Shown here: piece by piece, positions 61,667 to 64,000 of the stretch
Position numbering within the stretch: position 1 is the first letter of the stretch
How the letters are laid out: each line of letters starts with the position of its first letter
Assembly: GCF_022458865.1 (NCBI RefSeq)
Contig: NZ_JAJNMU010000003.1
Coordinates: 248,001 to 312,000 of the forward strand
DNA: 64,000 nucleotides
Source: Paenibacillus periandrae
Lineage (GTDB): Bacteria; Bacillota; Bacilli; Paenibacillales; NBRC-103111
Direction: 5' to 3'
Notes under the pieces: generated by a model
Seen by the model: the letters and a program-made list of their open reading frames with translations, nothing else
Databases searched by the model: none
Told to the model about the DNA's origin: nothing
Translations under genes and position numbers: made by a program

Positions 61667-62350
61667 GTGGGGAAAACAGCGATTGTCGCAGGAGCTACAG
61701 GGCTGATAGGGAATGAGCTTGTTGCATATCTCATGAAGGATCCCTCCTATGAGCGGGTGGTGGTTGTGGTCAGGCGGAAGCTGCAGATCGTACATCCCAA
61801 ATGCATACAGGTGATAACCAATTACGAGCAGCTTGAAGATGAGCTTAAAGCGTATGTGGCTGATTCCGATGTGTTTTGCTGTTTGGGCACTACAATTAAG
61901 AAGGCCAGAACCAAGGAGCAATTCCGCAAGGTCGATCTTGAATATCCAATGAGGCTGGGTAAGCTGGCCCAAACGTTTCATGCAGCCTATTTCGGAATCG
62001 TTACCGCGATGGGGGCGAACGCGGATTCGTCTATTTTCTATAGTCAGGTAAAAGGGCAGGTGGAGGTCGGACTTGAACGGCTGCAGCTGGCGGCTTTACA
62101 TATATTTCGGCCTTCGTTGCTGCTCGGACATCGAGCCGATGCCCGTACCGGCGAAAGGATTGGAGCCGTTATATTCACAGCCGCGGCACCCTTACTCCTA
62201 GGAGGCTTGCAAAAGTATAAGCCTATTCATGTAAAAACGGTGGCCAGAGCGATGCTTCAGTCTGCAATATGGGGTAATAAAGGGGTACATAAGTATTCAT
62301 ACAAGCAGATCGAAGAGCTTGCCGCTGCATACACATACGAAGCACTTTGA
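61667..62350 (+). CDS. NAD(P)-binding epimerase-like oxidoreductase
   Basis: 227 residues, GTG start after AGGAGG eight bases upstream. N-terminal cofactor loop IVAGATGLIGNELV, then VVVVRRK. FCCLGTTIKKARTKEQF and IFRPSLLLGHRADARTGER are typical of the small NAD-dependent epimerase group that includes YraR/HTATIP2-like proteins. A catalytic Tyr-x-x-x-Lys is visible as YSQVKGQVE. Twelve bases after the hybrid kinase, so probably co-transcribed, though no functional link is evident. Substrate unknown. Confidence 0.85.
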   Translation: MGKTAIVAGATGLIGNELVAYLMKDPSYERVVVVVRRKLQIVHPKCIQVITNYEQLEDELKAYVADSDVFCCLGTTIKKARTKEQFRKVDLEYPMRLGKLAQTFHAAYFGIVTAMGANADSSIFYSQVKGQVEVGLERLQLAALHIFRPSLLLGHRADARTGERIGAVIFTAAAPLLLGGLQKYKPIHVKTVARAMLQSAIWGNKGVHKYSYKQIEELAAAYTYEAL

Positions 62351-62372
62351 TAGATGCTAAGGAGGAATCAGG

Positions 62373-63329
62373 ATGGCACGCAAGATTGTCTTTGTTCAGG
62401 AAATTAACGAAACCCATGAAAAACAGATCCGCAGCATTGCTCGTGATTGGGAGCTAATCAGCGGTAAGGATCGTGAGCTGTGGCTTCCTCATCTGGCGGA
62501 TGCAGAGATTGTGGTGGGCTGGAATTCGACCGCAACCAAGGAGTGTCTGCAGCCGGACACCATGCTGCGTTGGGTGCAAAGCTGGGGGGCAGGCGTAGAT
62601 AGAATGCCATTAACTGCCTTGAGCGAATATGGGGTATTGCTTACCAATTCCAGTGGTGTGCACCCGAACCCGATTTCGGAATCGATCTTTGCCATGATGC
62701 TCGGACTAACACGCCAGCTGCAGCGGTCGATTCGCAATCAGCTGCAGCACAAGTGGGAGCAGTTGAACGGCCTGGGCGAAATTCATGGAAAAACAATCGG
62801 CATTCTTGGTGTCGGCTCGATAGGCTTGGAAGTAGCCAAGATATCCAAAGTATTCGGGATGACGGTAATAGGTGTTAAGCGAACCTTGTCGGAATCGGTA
62901 TATGTGGATCGCATGGTCATGATGGACAGCTTGGACGAGGTGCTGCGCGAGAGTGATTACATCGTGAATACACTTCCGCACACCTCCGAGACAAACCATG
63001 TGATGGGACGCGCCCAGTTTGCAGCGATGAAGGCATCAGCATTTTATATCAATATCGGCCGCGGCGGGACGACTGACACGGAAGCATTAGTCGAAGCCCT
63101 GCAGCAGGGTACGATTGCGGGGGCAGGGCTTGATGTATTTGAAGTAGAACCGCTGCCAGCAGACCATGTGCTGTGGGATATGGATAATGTTATCATCTCC
63201 GCTCATAATACAGGGATTACGGAATATTACCAGGAGCGGGCCATGCACATTTTTCTGCGTAATTTGAAAGATTATGTGGAAGGCAGAGAGCCGCAGCTTA
63301 ATCGTGTTAATCTGGAACAGCAATACTAG
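62373..63329 (+). CDS. D-2-hydroxyacid dehydrogenase
   Basis: NAD(P)-dependent reduction of a 2-keto acid or oxidation of a 2-hydroxy acid. 318 residues, ATG after AAGGAGGAATCAGG. Cofactor loop ILGVGSIGLEVAKISKVFG, catalytic Arg in INIGRGGTTDTEAL, Glu in LDVFEVEPLPADH and the catalytic His in IISAHNTGI. The preceding substrate-domain strand VQSWGAGVDRMPL is typical. Belongs to the glyoxylate/hydroxypyruvate-like group; substrate not deducible. Follows the oxidoreductase by 22 bases, and a terminator ends the unit. Confidence 0.92.
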   Translation: MARKIVFVQEINETHEKQIRSIARDWELISGKDRELWLPHLADAEIVVGWNSTATKECLQPDTMLRWVQSWGAGVDRMPLTALSEYGVLLTNSSGVHPNPISESIFAMMLGLTRQLQRSIRNQLQHKWEQLNGLGEIHGKTIGILGVGSIGLEVAKISKVFGMTVIGVKRTLSESVYVDRMVMMDSLDEVLRESDYIVNTLPHTSETNHVMGRAQFAAMKASAFYINIGRGGTTDTEALVEALQQGTIAGAGLDVFEVEPLPADHVLWDMDNVIISAHNTGITEYYQERAMHIFLRNLKDYVEGREPQLNRVNLEQQY

Positions 63330-63348
63330 TAGCTTATACGGCATGAAC

Positions 63349-63386
63349 ATATCCCAAGCTGTCACTATTAGCAGCTTGGGATATTG
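63349..63386. terminator. Bidirectional terminator
   Basis: ATATCCCAAGCTG (63349-63361) pairs perfectly with CAGCTTGGGATAT (63372-63384). Lies between the dehydrogenase and the converging aroC gene. Confidence 0.8.
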
Positions 63387-63398
63387 GTGTGTCCTCGA

Positions 63399-64000
63399 TT
63401 AATGGTGCATGGCTGCTTGTCTTTTGAAATGATCCTCAAGCACGAGACAAGCCATGGCTTCAATAACGGGAACAATCCTGGGACAGATGCAGGGGTCATG
63501 CCTGCCTTCGGTGACTATGGATTGTTCCTCACCGCTGACGTTTATCGTCTGCTGTGGAACGGATATCGAGGACGTAGGTTTTACCGCAACCCGGAATAGT
63601 ATATCCTCTCCGGTGCTGATACCCCCAACAATCCCACCTGCGTGATTACTTATAAACCCGGCTGCCTGCATCTGATCATTATGCTCGCTGCCAAGCATTT
63701 CCGCTGCCGCGAAGCCAGCACCGAATTCAATGCCTTTGACCGCGCCAATCGACAGCATCGCGCGTGCCAGCTCGGCATCCAGCTTATCAAACACGGGCTC
63801 CCCTATGCCCGGCAGCACACCCCGGATGCGGCATTCCACGATGCCTCCACAGCTGTTTCCGACAGCGGCCAACGCTTCGATCTTCGTTACCATAGCTGCC
63901 GCGGCCTTGGGGTCGCAGGCCCGCACGGCATTGCGCTCAATCTCTTGCTCATCAAACGTCTCGCAGTGGATGCCGCCGATGGCTTTTGTATAGGCGACAA
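63399..64000 (-). CDS. aroC: Chorismate synthase, 5' part beyond window end
   Basis: Converts EPSP to chorismate (last step of the shikimate pathway), with reduced flavin. Only the C-terminal 200 residues are in the window; the frame is open to the edge and reads AYTKAIGGIHCETFDEQEIE before the first usable GTG, so the gene starts outside. Visible motifs: SCGGIVECRIRGVLPGIGEPV, SIGAVKGIEFGAGF, SNHAGGIVGGIS (flavin-binding), and TEGRHDPCICPRIVPVIEA near the end, all typical of AroC. Converges on the dehydrogenase gene across a shared terminator. Confidence 0.95.
   Translation of the reverse strand, partial: VAYTKAIGGIHCETFDEQEIERNAVRACDPKAAAAMVTKIEALAAVGNSCGGIVECRIRGVLPGIGEPVFDKLDAELARAMLSIGAVKGIEFGAGFAAAEMLGSEHNDQMQAAGFISNHAGGIVGGISTGEDILFRVAVKPTSSISVPQQTINVSGEEQSIVTEGRHDPCICPRIVPVIEAMACLVLEDHFKRQAAMHH

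Overview
The window reads as chromosome of a spore-forming, low-to-mid GC Firmicute of the Paenibacillaceae, most likely Paenibacillus. The reasons are a YyaC-type spore protein, an AraC-type membrane sensor beside an LplA/LplB/YtcP-like sugar ABC operon, copper-amine-oxidase-like stalk domains, many multi-domain sensor kinases, RNase J, strong AGGAGG ribosome sites and frequent TTG/GTG starts. No rRNA, tRNA, CRISPR array, transposase or prophage gene was seen.

Layout. 1-7 kb: thyA (cut by the window edge), folA, a secreted phosphodiester-glycosidase-like protein, a methionine aminopeptidase, a chromate transporter and a LytR-CpsA-Psr enzyme. 7-12 kb (minus strand): an ECF sigma factor with a beta-propeller membrane partner, then a sensor kinase/response regulator pair whose regulator has no normal start codon. 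12-17.4 kb: small proteins, a glycosyltransferase, yyaC, an ABC exporter and a TetR regulator. 17.6-23.6 kb: AraC-type sensor-regulator and its sugar ABC transporter. 23.7-30.6 kb: a signalling operon of a giant NIT/GAF hybrid kinase with three receivers, CheR, CheB and a receiver-kinase, without chemoreceptor, CheA or CheW. 30.8-37 kb: acetyltransferase, stalk-domain protein, a second ECF sigma/anti-sigma pair and RNase J.

37.0-55.3 kb is the most unusual part: a block of ten genes facing outward from a divergent promoter region near 40 kb. Leftward are a 50-residue membrane protein, a zinc-ribbon membrane protein and a membrane-anchored helical/beta protein. Rightward are a VWA membrane protein, a large tubulin/FtsZ-superfamily protein with an intact GTP loop, a protein that looks like a degenerate tubulin relative, a second VWA membrane protein, a small probably beta-rich protein, a zinc-ribbon GTPase and a large GTPase-associated-like protein with one membrane span and two outside Ig-like domains. 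I infer a membrane-associated, nucleotide-driven assembly; its function is unknown to me. The degenerate tubulin-like gene is flanked by matching direct repeats, and another dispersed repeat family has copies at 12.1 and 51 kb.

55.3-64 kb returns to ordinary content: a Cys-rich small protein, a TauE/SafE permease, a diguanylate cyclase, a VOC protein, a four-PAS hybrid kinase, an NAD(P)-binding protein, a 2-hydroxyacid dehydrogenase and the 3' part of aroC (cut by the window end). Gene ends are often marked by clear hairpin terminators, listed individually.
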